Of a stretch of 64,000 bases of DNA, positions 11,037 to 22,589 are shown piece after piece. How positions within the stretch are numbered: the first letter of the stretch is position 1; every line of letters begins with the position of its first letter. A model generated the notes under the pieces. It made no database searches and had not been told where the DNA came from. It saw only the letters and a list, made by a program, of their open reading frames with translations. Position numbers and translations under genes: made by a program. The stretch spans positions 7,626,001 to 7,690,000 of the forward strand of contig CM114274.1 of the NCBI GenBank assembly GCA_050084515.1, read 5' to 3'. This stretch comes from Blasia pusilla. Taxonomy: Eukaryota > Marchantiophyta > Marchantiopsida > Blasiales.

Positions 11037-12448
11037 ATGCCTGAAGGGGAAGGCAAGTGTCTTTTAGAGTGTGCCGTCGAAGTGATGACAGAGCTCTCTA
11101 AAGTGAGTCAGAGTCCGAGACTGAACCCTGAACTCCTCTGTCTTTGTAAAGCCGTGGCATAGATTGCCAGTTGTGCTTCCGCTATTTACAACTGATGTTC
11201 TCCGAGACTTGAAACGCATTGCGGCGATGTGATCATGAGCTGCAAAGTCAGGCGATAGCATGTTTATCATGGATTTTCTCTCATGTCAATTTGTCAGACG
11301 GGGTGCGATCATAATATAGCTAGAAACTTGATTGTCTGTAATTCGGGATGATTCCTCACCGTCATTTGTCTTGTTTTTGTCGAACAAGGAATTCGAGGGC
11401 AGTTCAAATCCACCGATGAAGACGGTCTCAAAAAAAAACTCCCACGCATCTAGAACGTTTTCTAAAGTGCAGATCTTGGAGAATGAAACCTTACCACTGG
11501 CTACCATAACGGAGAAGCTCGGAGCGGCGGCAAACAATATGAAAATACAGGTTTTCAACGAACGCACTGCTCCCTAGAGACGCTCACTGGTGTATAGGTC
11601 TCCCATAGAACATGCGGCAGATTTCAACAAGGACATACGAGACATTTAGGGACGAGTGGTCTAAGAGATCATTGTACTTTAGGATCCCAGTCGCACGATT
11701 CACGAGGCCTTGTTGATCCCAGCCTGCAAGAAATTGAAATTAACGGTTTAGACATTTCCACCAGCTACGATGGTTGCTATTTCCCCTCATACAGGTCGTA
11801 GGAGAAGTTGGCAGTAAGACTTCGATTGGATTGTTCATGTTTCGTTGCTTTCGTTGACCATCTACTCGTCCTCGAGCGTAAGCGTTGCTTTCTCTGAGAC
11901 ATATATCTGGCACGTACGTTATGTCATCTTCGCAATTTCCTTAACGGCTGGATGGAGTGATAATCGATGCTAACACCGACCGGAATGAATGTCTCGGTGG
12001 CAATTTCGGCACGGAAGGTCTTTCGAGATTCAAGAGCGAGGAATGTTTCTATGTACATGTCGTTTGGGCCGATCCCTAACTCTTCATGTTGCCTTACGTG
12101 ATGGCAGGGTGATTTCCCTGCGCCAAGTTCCAACAGGAACGCTGCCTTCCAAGAAATCTCTGGTTTTCTCAAGGACTTCAGCAACCTACAATGGGTAGGC
12201 ACTTTAGTGCTCGTTCTCCACGTCATAATTGAACGCATCTCAACAGTCAAGAAGAACAGAAGTAATTTGCGCAAAGCAGTGGAAAAGTTGCTTTGGCTGG
12301 GAAGGCATGTCGTCAAGGAAAGTGGCAGAGCTGCTGCGGGCCAGGATCAGGATCATGAGTACAACGAGACCTTACGGAAAGCTCTCGAGTTAGTCTGGAA
12401 GCACGGTGCGGCGTGTATTCGGGCAACGAAGATATCGAAATTCGAAAG
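11037..12448 (+). CDS. NLR N-terminal helical (CC/four-helix-like) exons
   Basis: Two exon-like pieces. The first starts at ATG 11037 (MPEGEGKCLLECAVEVM) and stays open to about 11155; its donor is uncertain, a phase-compatible GTGGCA being weak. The start resembles the MAEPL-type opening described for non-flowering plant NLRs, which I infer only from the M-x-E pattern followed by an amphipathic helix. The second runs 12108-12448, from acceptor ATGGCAG to donor GTAGGG. It has two helical stretches, FQEISGFLKDFSNLQWV and VKKNRSNLRKAVEKLLWLG, typical of CC/HeLo-like domains, and ends in ALELVWKHGAACIRA. It probably joins the NB-ARC exon at 17355, but that exon's phase does not fit directly, so another exon is missing or the splice sites are misjudged. 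Confidence 0.5.
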
Positions 12449-12761
12449 GTAGGGGTCCCTTCCTCTCATTTTCTTGCTGAGTCAAATGAATGCTCATTTT
12501 CCTCTTCATCAAATCAAAGTGGGTCTTAATTTGATCGAGTGAGCAAAGAATTCTTTCGGACGTGGACATAAACCACCTCTGAGTCGCAGATCCTTTGAAG
12601 CATAGTCTCTCAACTGTGGTAAACCGGTTGATCTTTGTTGAAGTTTGAGAGACTGAAGGATCTTCCATCGATGATTAGAGTTCATAGTAATAATGTAAAT
12701 TCCTAAACCGCGTTTATTGCGCGTTCTGGGGTAAGGAAGAGATTTTTTTAATGATAATCTA

Positions 12762-12850
12762 TATTATTATGGGAGATGATTAGATAATATGTATAATTAT
12801 TTCTTATAATAATATATATTATTATATCAGATTATTATGGGAGAATGATT
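12762..12850 (+). repeat. Helitron 5'-end-like sequence
   Basis: TCTATATTATTATGGGAGA at about 12766 matches the 5' start of the short Helitrons near 57.4-57.8 kb. A second partial copy (GATTATTATGGGAGAATG) follows at about 12829. No matching 3' CTAG terminus was found downstream. It lies in the presumed large NLR intron. Confidence 0.4.
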
Positions 12851-15300
12851 CTTGTTTGTAATCATCTTTCCGTTTCAACATGTTACAATTTGGTTAAAAA
12901 AATGTTTCATATGTTACGGGCAAAAAGAAAAAAAAGAAATTTATGTGAGCATTATTAATCTCTTTCTTTTGCGGGTTGTACACTAGCTCTTAAATGTTTT
13001 TTTATATTTTTTAAATATAACGCCTTACTAGTAAACAATATTTGAAACGTTGTTCATATTCGTGGAAAGATGGTTGGATGGGTGAGCTTGATTTGGGAGG
13101 GAGGTCGTAGGATCGTGGTTAAGATTGATAATCGTTTTCGAGACAACTAGTACATTCTCAATCATATTCAATGATTGTATATTCTGATGTTTTTTTATTC
13201 CCGCGGATTATTTTGATGGTAACGTAAAGGAGACCCTGCATATTGAGTGTTTGAGAAATTCATCTGGCTAAGTCAAAACTTAACCTTGATTCTCCCAGTT
13301 CATTGATCTCGGTTCTTGAACCAGTTTTTCAGATAAGATAGACGGACACACCTATTTTCGTGAATTCTTTCTGTTTCTATGAATTATTGCGGAAACCATT
13401 CCGCAATTCAACACATATTTCTATTCCGAGGCGACCATCTGAGCAATAATAAATGCTGTCGGTTCAAGGAATATGGCCCTCAAGCTCTCGGTTGGGGAGT
13501 GTTTATATCCTCAAGGTAATTGATACTAATTGCTGAATCATTAGGGCATGTGGCGTACGATCTCTTATGTAGGGGAGTTTTTTCATGGTACCCAATATAA
13601 TGTCGAGGATTTTTCAATGGGGAATAGTAATCCCGGTGAGGTTCTGGGTAGTTTTTTTTTAGACAACCAGTACATTTTCAGTTAATATGATCGTATATTT
13701 TGAAGTTTTTCTTATTCTGACTGATTATTCTAATGCTAATATAAAGAAGACCATGTATATTCAATGTTTGAGAAATTCATCCAACTAGGTCAACATGTAA
13801 CCTTGATTCTCCCCATTCATTGGTCTTGGTTTTTGAACGGGTTTTTTCATATAAGATAGATGCCATAAAACAAAGAAGGAACACAAATCCAATCAATTTG
13901 GTTAGGCAATTTCAAAATAAATTGGAAAATCTCAATTTTAACCAATTAATTTTACTCGTAACCTGGATCTCCCCTTACATTGATCTAGCTTGTTCGGACG
14001 TCCCACAAGGTAGCAGGGCAAGCTGGATCGATGTTAGGGGAGATCTTTTCTTTTCATCCATTTTTTTCCACAACAAAAAAACAACTCATGTAATTTTCTA
14101 TGTGATCTTCTCCAATCACCTTCAAAATTGCTTTTTGTAGCCTCATTTGCTCGGATTTCTAGAGCAAGCTTAAGGCTACTATGTGTGGTCTTGTAGTAAC
14201 TTAACTTATGACAAGTGAATACAAGTTCACTTTAGGGTTATATATGGATACTAGGGCTAAGCATTAGGTTCCAAGCAAATTCGTTCGTTGAAAGTACTAT
14301 CTATAATATTATTATTAGTGGCATGTCTTTTAGCAACAAGCACCTCTCAATTAGACATCACTCTTGAGCTCTACAATGGCTTCTTGCTCTAGTGCTCCCA
14401 TCTAGCTCTCTAACTTAGGTTCTAACTTAAAATGTTCTTGTTCAAATTTGAGGTTCCAATGCCCTTGCACGGGCATCTTACTTGTCATGCTAAGTTTCAA
14501 TGACTCGGCTGTAGATATGTCCTTGCCAACTCATATAAGGACAGCCTAGCAAGCTTGGAGAAAGAAATCACAGACCTCTATCCATGGATTTTCATGGGAA
14601 GGATTGAAAATTTGGAGAGAAATATTGAGCATCATCTACATCTACATATCCCTCCAATGTTCCGGAAGTTATTGAACAACGAAACCAAACTTGGTAAGAT
14701 CCATCCTTTGTTACTTTTTGCATCTATACTGTTAAGAGAGGGTGGACTTAATAGGGGCTTTGGGGTGACAAATGTGACATGTGTCCGCATAAGGGAAAAA
14801 TGATTTAAAGGTGGTGAGGGGGGTAGTTAAGTTAAGAGAGGAGAGGGAGTACAAGGATAAGAGGGAGGTCTTTAGATTTTGAATTTCAATTCTTCTAGGA
14901 GCAGGGGTTAAATTCATTTATTTATTAATTCCATTTTTTTCAAATTCAGTTAATTTTTCTCTCCTTTCTCAAAAAACTTAGGGGATTTGGATTTAAAAAA
15001 AGTTGTATAAGTTAATTCTTTCTAAATTTATAATTCCTTGAAATTTTTAAATTAAAAAATTTAACCATTATAAGCATAGGGAAATTCTATTTCAAAATAG
15101 AAGAAACTAAAAAATGTGAAGGAATCAAAAAATGTATAAAATGAAGTTTCCATTACATATTTTTACACTATATTAGAAAAAATTAATTAATTTTCCATTT
15201 TATCTTTCTTATCTGTTAAACATCTACTAGTTAAACATCTACTAGTATAATACCCGTGAAAATCACCCGTCTGCCCGGAGGGTAGTTTTAAGCAGACGGT
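12851..15300. repeat. Presumed NLR intron with a diverged direct repeat
   Basis: A block of about 205 bp at 13145-13345 recurs at 13660-13862: both hold AGACAAC-AGTACATT, then TTTGAGAAATTCATC, then CCTTGATTCTCCC and ATAAGATAGA. A shorter third echo (ACCTGGATCTCCCC, then CATTGATCT) is at about 13960. The paired repeats 520 bp apart could be ends of a small LTR-type (TRIM) element or a local duplication. The 82-codon frame at 14555-14803 is not recognisable. A possible minus-strand Helitron 3' end (CACGGGTATTATACTAG) lies at about 15243. Confidence 0.4.
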
Positions 15301-15894
15301 AGCATTACGGTTCACTCAGTATTATGCCAACAGAGTTGGGATATAGACCAAAAAAACTTCGTAGATAAGTAGCTTTCATTGATTGAACCAAACAAGTGCA
15401 AGAGAGCAATTTGATTTCGGAGATCTCCAACCCTTCACTCATTTTGCTTCGACTGCCGTTGTTTTTCCACTGTTTGTGGGGATTTAGCGTTACCCCGATG
15501 TACAGGTAGGTAGGGGGAAACTCGACCCAGTAAACAAGAAGTAGTACGTACCTGCCATAGCCTCGCAACCATAGACCTTCCGGACCGGTTTGATGGAACT
15601 AGGGACAGGGAGGGTGTAGAGAGACGAAGAAGTCGGAAGAACTGAAGCACGTACCGTATGAGAAGTGTGACTGTTCGCTTATTGAGAGTGTTGTTTCGGA
15701 GCTTCCAGATATCAACCAAGAAACTTTTCCCTGATCGGAATTCTCAATACATGTTACGATTGCAGCAGGTTCGGGCTGTGAATCTAGGCTATTGAACGTG
15801 ATGAACCAGCATAGAAATTTCAGCACAAGTTGTTGCTCGTCTAGTTGCACAAGTTGTTGTAAGTTTTGCACAGGTGACTAGGTAGTGGCTGGAG

Positions 15895-15938
15895 GTGTCA
15901 ATTCCTGTCACACATTCTGTGATGACAGGAATTGACAC
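15895..15938. repeat. Perfect 16-bp hairpin
   Basis: Arms GTGTCAATTCCTGTCA (15895-15910) and TGACAGGAATTGACAC (15923-15938) are exact complements with a 12-nt loop. The stem is too short and pairing outside it too poor for a convincing microRNA precursor. Confidence 0.8.
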
Positions 15939-16519
15939 ATCACAGAACATGCATGACTTTGGCTGTGTTCCGATCCTGCGTTTTGGCGGTTGAATGAAAC
16001 CCATCCTTGTCCTGAACTTGAGCTAGGTTTTTCATGAAATCCAAATTAAGGACATTGCCCTTAAAGGGAACAAGGAACTCTAGTCTGATTTCATCATGGA
16101 AACTGGGATTTAAAGATTATTGTATTCATCGTCAATCATAATGAACTTTCCAGAGCAGATTTGCAGCTCAGAATTTCTAACCTTGCCTATATGGCGTGCC
16201 CTCTATCGTTTGAGGGTCAAACTGCACCGACATTGGTGCTGGTCATTCTACCCTTTCCCAGTCTTATCCCTTTGCAGACTGCCTTTGGGGTGATCACCAG
16301 GACCAAGACGACCTTCTAATGCAAGAACTAGTTGCGTCTTCTTCTTTTGGAAAACTCAACCCTATGGTAACTAGATTGAGCTTTCTCGACACTATGTCAT
16401 AGATTTCAAAAAGAAAATTTGCCTTCTTCTTTTGCTACCTCTTTGATTCATTCTAGTGCTTTACGTACCCTTCATCCGAGGTCCTGTATAAGTAGTTTCC
16501 GCCATTAAGTATCTTCCAG

Positions 16520-16735
16520 CATCCACAGCATCCCTTAGCTACTATCCTTCAAAGCAGCAGCCAGGCCCATCTTCAGTTCCAGGTTCTCTGCATCCAGAGT
16601 GGTGAATTCTTGCTCCATGGACTCCCTTTCAGTGTCACATTCGAGAAAGGATGACTCCTTGCTGGAGACACACCTTTTCTGTTCTTCATTTCGATTCTTG
16701 TTGAACTGTGTTCCATGCCAAGGTCCTATAGGCCT
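16520..16735 (-). pseudogene. Exon-like coiled-coil fragment, unrecognised
   Basis: On the minus strand a good acceptor (ACAAACTTTCAG) is followed by an open stretch with coding-like, heptad-like composition (FLECDTERESMEQEFTTLD, then AENLELKMGLAAALKDSS) ending at TAA near 16540. It sits inside the presumed NLR intron on the opposite strand. Minus-strand frames at 15300-16000 are fragmented and may belong to the same remnant. I do not recognise the family. Confidence 0.3.
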
Positions 16736-17354
16736 GAAAGTTTGTCACTGCTCCAATAATGATGGAGGTTTGAGCTAGAGCCTATTTACGGGAGAAATTT
16801 TTTTATTTATCTAATATCCTCAGATAATCCTGATTTTGAAGTTTCAACCGGTGCTGGTTTGCCATGCCTTTTAATTGCTTTCAAGATGTAATGGACGGTG
16901 TATAGAAAGAACAGCCTTTCCTTGTCAAATATTTCACTAGATCTCCTACTATCTCTGGTCTTTGAATATCCTCACCACTAGTCTGTTCTTGAATCTCAGC
17001 TCCTGTGATTCCCGTCCCAGCTTTCCCTCTTGCTTTCATTTTTGTCTATCTGCTTGTATGCTTCTGCCACTCCACCTCATGTCTTGTTAGCATCTCGTTT
17101 TCTATCTATTTCTACTTCCAAATCTGAGTTCTATTTGTATGGTGCGGGTCGCCCAGCTGTAGTCTGCTTGATGTGAATAGTCCACAAGCAAACCTATGAG
17201 AATTCAGAATGGTGGCCCTGGGAATCTGCTGCTCTCCCCAGGACCAATGCTGTCGATTCGCTTACTCTTTCTGAACAATGCCATTGGTTGTGGTTCACTG
17301 TACAGTTTTGAGAGCATACCTTTGCAACTCAATATGTCGTCAATGATTGTGCAG

Positions 17355-18619
17355 TGGGGAGTAACAAGCGAAAGAACGAGGCTCTGGAAATGATGAATTT
17401 GAAGGAATGTGGCTCGAGCACAGCAAAGGCAGTCAGGGTTAAAACCTTCGTCGTATTTGGTATGAAGGGAGTAGGGACAAGCACTTTCTGCATAAGTCTG
17501 GCAAGGGATTTGACGACATCCAACCTCACAGTCGCGAATTACTGCTGGATTGATATGACGGATGCGAACATACTCCAGAAGCAGCAGGAATTATGCTCGT
17601 GTTTGTCGTCATCTCGGCAAAAGCCAGATATTTCGGATCCTGAGCATGGCCGGCAAGTCGTGAAAAGGCACTGTGAGGAGCTTAAGAAACCCGTCCTGTT
17701 CTTAATTGACAATATCCATGATAGGGAGCAGTTGAAGCAACTTCTTCCCGAGAGATTTGACCGTACGCTTCCTCATGGGAGCATAGTGCTGGTAGCCACG
17801 TCTGACCGTATTCTTAGCAACACGATGATGGATATGGAAATCCCTTGTCGTTCTTATGAGTTGGAAAAGCTTGGGCAAAGGGAAGCAAGTGTTCTACTTG
17901 GAGGGAGGATTTTTAAGTCCACTGTGGAGCATCCAGACCTGAAGAAGTGGATGCAGGGAGAGGAACTAAAGGAGTTGCTACAAGTTTGTGGAGGATTACC
18001 CAAAGTGTTAGATGAGATCGGACGCTACATATTCTGTCGTGGGTTTGATACCCTTGCCAAGTACCTTGAAGAATCTGGCGAGTGCAATCTCGAATCTGCT
18101 TATATAAATCTTTCTAGTGACGAATCTCGTTCCGTGCTTTTGAGCGAGCTGACTACAGCCGTGACTCACGCGCGGATTTCATTATTGAACGGAGATCCGC
18201 TACGTAGGCAGTCGGAAACACTGCACTGCTGGCTCAATTTTTGCATCACACGCTTACCAGAGGGGATTCAAACGACGTTCCTGGACATCTGTTTGCTTCA
18301 TGAGCAGAAACCATGGGAACGAATGCAATTTTTGCTTGATCAAAACCATCTGCAAACGCTGAACCAGCTGTCAATGGTCAAACGCATGGTGACCAGCTAT
18401 GGTAATGAAAGCATGACGGTGAGCGTACCCAGTGTTTTGAAGGGTCTATGTCGTAGGATGAGTTATCATCCTGTTAATTCTTATCAGGGATGCACTCGGA
18501 TAATCCTGGAAGACGAGAATGGACTTTCTTCCTACGGAGACATTGACCAGACCGATTCCAAACTTTCCCCGGTGATTCTTTTGACTGCACCAGACTTCTT
18601 AGGGGGTTTCCTCAATTGA
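17355..18619 (+). CDS. NB-ARC domain exon of NLR immune receptor
   Basis: A 421-codon open frame begins without ATG right after an acceptor (TTGTGCAG at 17344-17354), so it is an internal exon. NB-ARC motifs appear in order, numbered from the frame start: P-loop GMKGVGTST (36-44), kinase-2-like VLFLIDNIHD (114-123), RNBS-B-like GSIVLVATSDR (142-152), RNBS-C-like YELEKLGQREASVLL (168-182), GLPL motif CGGLPKVL (212-219). NB-ARC is the nucleotide switch of intracellular plant immune receptors. The P-loop lysine that contacts phosphate is threonine here (codon ACA), so nucleotide binding is probably impaired. No clear MHD motif is seen. A weak donor (GGGG|GTTTCC, about 18604) would join it in phase to the LRR exon at 18787; otherwise it ends at TGA 18619. 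It could be a decayed receptor or a helper/decoy. Confidence 0.75.
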
Positions 18620-18786
18620 ATGTTTCTGTGTATGTACGCGTCTGTTATCTTGCATAATCGGTGGGTACATTTACAAGTGTGTTTTGTTAAACTCTAGATT
18701 CAACTGTGTACCACTTTGTGGCTGAAGTCGGGATCTGCTCGAGTGGATGTGACTTGATATGTAGTCTTGTCTAATTATCTTCATAG

Positions 18787-20285
18787 GGGGAACTGTAGAT
18801 TTATCGACGAATAATCCGTTTCTTGCAATGCAGAGAGTTATTAAATTGAAATACAAAGCAGATTTGCAAGCCCAATTGCTGGACCGCTCTAAGAATAAAC
18901 TGGAGTACCTGGAATTGGAGGACACAACAGTGATCGGCGTCTGCAAGGAGTTCTTTCTCAAACTCACGTATTTGGAATGCAAGAGAAGTGGGATTCCTTT
19001 CCAGCATCTCGGACAAATACCGGCAGTAAAGTTTTTGAGACTTACGAGGGATCCGAACTCAACTCTTCCGCACATGCCTCTTCAGATTGTTCAGGTTGTG
19101 TATGGGCACTCGGCTCTTTTTAGATCTGTCTTCATAGCGTCCTGGCAATTTTCCGCAGAAAACTCTGTGGTTCTGCATTTCTTGATTGTTTGCATGGATT
19201 TCTTTGAATATAGATTGATTGAACCATTCCCTTAACTTTCACTTCTTGTCTCATGGCAGTCCCTTCGACAGCTCAAACAGCTGATTATTGAGAATCACCT
19301 AGAACTGGAACGGCTGGGCTTGGGTCTTGACTCCCTGGAAGCAGTGAAAATTAAGAAATGTCCCAATTTCAGACAGCTGGGGCCTCTAAGTTCTAACCTG
19401 CGAAGGCTGCGCATCGAGGAATGCCCCCAGTTTCATGAGATCCGTGCTCTTAACTATCCGAACTTGGAAGAGCTCGGTGTGGTGGATTGTGACTTGCAAG
19501 AAATTCCAGAGGGCTTGGGCGAAAACTTGCCTGATGGTTTGCGAATTCTGGACTTTTCCGGGAACTCGAGCTTGAAGAAGATACCAAAGTGGTCTCTAAA
19601 CAACAGAGTCTCAAAACTTTCTCTGAAAAATTGTTCCAGTCTCACTGAGCTACCTGATGATATACTAGCTTGGTCACAATTGGGAGTACTTCAGCTTAAA
19701 GGTTGTAAAAGCCTCGTGTCCATTGCGATCCCAAGCAAGTTGTCTACCACAGCACACAGGTATAAGATTGTTGACGTTGCTGGCTGTGACCTATTAACCC
19801 AAGAAAACCTCTCAAAATTGAAGCATTTCTTCTCCTGTGATCAGGCGAAATGCATATATAGCCGCGGTCTTGCATTTCTTGCGATTTCGGGTAGGCTTCA
19901 GGGGGCCTCCACGAAAACAGCCGAAACACCAGGTGAGAAAATGCAACCGACGCTTTCAATGCAGGCAGCAGAAGTGAACAAAGCGCGCAGAAAACGGGCT
20001 GCTTTGGACTGTTTCAAGGGTGGCCAGGTCTTCGAGAAGGTTCCAAGTCAGAACACCACAGAAACACGGAGCACTGCTGAAAATTGGGGAGCCGATCGGC
20101 AAGGTGTGAAGGGCGGTGGCCAGGTCTTTGAGAGGGTTTCTAGTAAGAAAGACACAACTGGAAGACTGACCAAACGCAAAGATTGGACTAAGTGGCGTCC
20201 TCTCTCATTTCCTCCATTTAGTAAGGACCGACTGAGACATTGTTGCATTTCACGTCCTTGCACTACTGAATGCAGAGAAGATTAG
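18787..20285 (+). CDS. LRR and C-terminal exons of the NLR
   Basis: First exon: acceptor TTCATAG before 18787 gives an open frame with ATG at 18828, ending at donor CAG|GTTGTG (about 19099). Second exon: acceptor CATGGCAG before 19260, in the same phase, open to TAG 20285. The joined product has irregular plant leucine-rich repeats such as LEYLELEDT, LRRLRIEECPQF, LEELGVVDCDLQEIP, LSLKNCSSLTELP and LGVLQLKGCKSL, the style of NLR ligand-sensing domains with Cys-rich strand positions. After the last repeat (about 19850) comes a basic, Ser/Thr-rich extension of about 145 residues, holding GGQVFEKVPS and GGQVFERVSS as an internal duplication. No membrane segment is apparent. It follows the NB-ARC exon by about 170 bp, fitting one CC-NB-ARC-LRR gene. 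Confidence 0.7.
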
Positions 20286-21569
20286 GAATACTGCCTCTCG
20301 TTTTGGTCAATACTCTAGGATCAAAGCAACTCATTTCCAGCATGTGGTGGAGATCGAGGTGAGCATTGCTGTAGCACAATTCATTTTTGCTTTCCATTCC
20401 CTCGAAAGTCATGAGGGTGGTCGTTTGGAGCAGGATGTTAAAACATGCAGTTTTTTCTCTAGAACGCAATACAACCCAAAACATGGGTTGCATGGTGGAC
20501 ACAACCAACAATAGGAACTAATGTACTTTGGAAAAGCATCTCATCCATAGGAACTAGAGTAGAGCCGAAGAGTAACAACACTAGTATTAGTATAGTGTGA
20601 GAGAGCATAGTGTGAACTAGTATAGTGTGAGAGAGCATATCAATCATAGGAAGTAGTGTAGAACCCCTAGGGTCAATAGTCACATTGCTCGGACATTGTT
20701 TTCTTGCCGTCGTTTTTGGGAACATACATTTTTTGGTCCCAATTCAGTTTGTCAAACACGGAAGCTTTGAAAATCAAGAAGAACGCCCGCTCCATGCACT
20801 CATTAGAACTGGTGTGTGGCCTCTGAGACGGGTGGCGAAGAAAATAATTAACATATGTGTGCATAAGACACGTGGATAGTCCACATGGCCAAGATTAAAA
20901 AACAACAAGAACTTGTGGAGTCCATAAAAATTTGTCATACATTTCAAAAATACATTTTTTTTTAAAAAAATTTACAAAGAAAGGTTTTTCTAATGTCCTT
21001 TGGCCTAAAAGGATTGGTGTTTCAAGAGCAAAATTGGGGATACTTTTTTTTATATACAATATCGTGTATAAATATTTTGCTCAATTTCATATATATGATT
21101 TGAATCACTTGTTTCCTTGTTATTATTGTGTAAATGTTTTGCTCATGTTATTATTGTGTGATTTGAATCACTTATTATTTGCTAATAATAACATAGATCC
21201 AACTCCTAGAACTTGTCCGACCACATATAATTGACTATAAGAGAATATCAATTATATTCACAAGTATATCAATTTTTAAAACGGTTTGACCTTGAGATTC
21301 ATCGATAGTTATCATAAAAGCAAGTAGGATAGGAAATAGATATTTCGCGAGTATGATATGAACCAAATATGTGGAATGAAAATATCATCTTTTATTTTTC
21401 TCCGTGATCTTTGCATCTTTACTCTTGACCCACCATGGTTATTAGAAGCATAATTGATGTACGAATCGTTTGACGTAAACGATGAGGAGACAACCTTGAA
21501 GGTAAACATGTATTGAAGAACTCTTTTGGATAAACATGACTCATCCCCTCACTCGGAATGATGTCGTGC
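20286..21569. other. Intergenic DNA after the NLR, no gene recognised
   Basis: A short local repeat occurs at 20595-20640 (TAGTATAGTGTGAGAGAGCATA twice, slightly varied). The rest is AT-rich. The frame at 20932-21234 is low-complexity, rich in Phe, Leu and Asn, and is not recognisable. Confidence 0.5.
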
Positions 21570-21674
21570 ACATACATATCGTTACACAACATACATCGTT
21601 GGTCACATCTACACCACACAACACCGATCTTCCCCACACACGGGTCGATTCACACATGTACAAAAATCAACTCA

Positions 21675-21738
21675 TACATATACATGGAGATCACTCAACC
21701 GCTCCCTTATGGGGCGGTTGTGTGATCTCCATGTATAG
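21675..21738. repeat. Inverted repeat, 21-bp arms with one mismatch
   Basis: ACATGGAGATCACTCAACCGC and, after an 11-nt spacer, GCGGTTGTGTGATCTCCATGT. The relative at 32890 has only one arm, so the palindrome arose in this copy by a local inverted duplication. Confidence 0.75.
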
Positions 21739-21750
21739 CCCCCAGGGGGG

Positions 21751-21890
21751 GCCTGGCCCGTACCCTTATGGGCCTCCCCAAGTTGGCAAGAAGGAAATTA
21801 ATGCGCGCGCGGGGGGGGGTGGGCTTGGCCCGCACCCCTATGGGCCTCCCCAAGTTGGGGGGAAGGAAATAAATGCACGGGGGGGCGCGC
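21751..21890. repeat. Two-unit tandem repeat of about 75 bp
   Basis: GGCCCGTACCCTTATGGGCC and GGCCCGCACCCCTATGGGCC each lead into TCCCCAAGTTGG, then GAAGGAAAT-AATGC and a G-rich run. It resembles the GC-rich array at 3358-3480 in composition and position within its element. Confidence 0.65.
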
Positions 21891-22589
21891 CGTTGCTGCC
21901 CGTTCGTCCCACTGCACACTACACTCGACTGTTGTCCCCCGTTAATTTGCACCAGAAAATCTGAGAAAAAAACGGACAACGCTTCCGCCCAGGGGCTTCC
22001 GAACAAAAAAATGACCAACACCCGCAACACGCACATCTCCAAGGGCTCCCGACCAAGGCAACTCGCTTGCCTACCTGCAAACAACGAATTCCCTTCTGCC
22101 CCCTGATATCTTTCTCGTGTAAAAATAAAGAGTAGTAAAAATGGCACACCCGGCCTAAAACTCCACTCCTCAATCTACATCGGCATATTGAGCCTCGTCC
22201 ACCCTGTGCTATCAAGGAATCCGGACACTAGCATCCTAGTCCTATCTCACACACATACAAGAGAGGTGTCCAATGGCCCAACATGAGAAAGATGGCTTAG
22301 GAAAGCCACCTTCCTCTCGTATATAGGGTTCGGAAGAGCCAAAGGCTCTTCCCTTAGAAATAGCCCTCCCCTTGATAACCTGCGCGCACAAGTTACCAGG
22401 GGCGGGTGACCTGGTCAACAAGTCACCCGGCTGTGAAAGACCTCAACATGAAAGTTGTCAGAAACGACGTTCCTGACACAATGGATCTATCCTCAGCCTC
22501 ATCCGACATAGTGGGACAAAGTTACATTCAAGATAGTCCTACGCCCTATCCACGATAGATCTCGGCCTATCGGCTACCCAGATGTGACA

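Larger units (their letters stand above)
21570..22585 (-). mobile_element. LTR-type element fragment, inverted relative of 31.66-33.05 kb
   Basis: The segment 22100-22585 is the reverse complement of 31655-32149 over about 490 bp. Shared landmarks are CATCTG-GTA-CC near the TG start, ATCTATCGTGGATAGGGCGTA, the paired palindromes around GTGAC-TTGTTGACCAGGTCACC, and CTCTTTATTTTTACA. The segment 21575-21700 matches 32890-33040. The part between differs in the two copies. TG start, size and position suggest an LTR followed by non-coding internal sequence. No Gag or Pol is present. Confidence 0.55.

Noticed and set aside
11790-11860. Translation VVGEVGSKTSIG after a good acceptor, resembling a P-loop
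   Set aside because: The frame ends after about 20 codons and lies before the helical exon at 12108, so it cannot be the NB-ARC P-loop of this gene. Similarity by chance.
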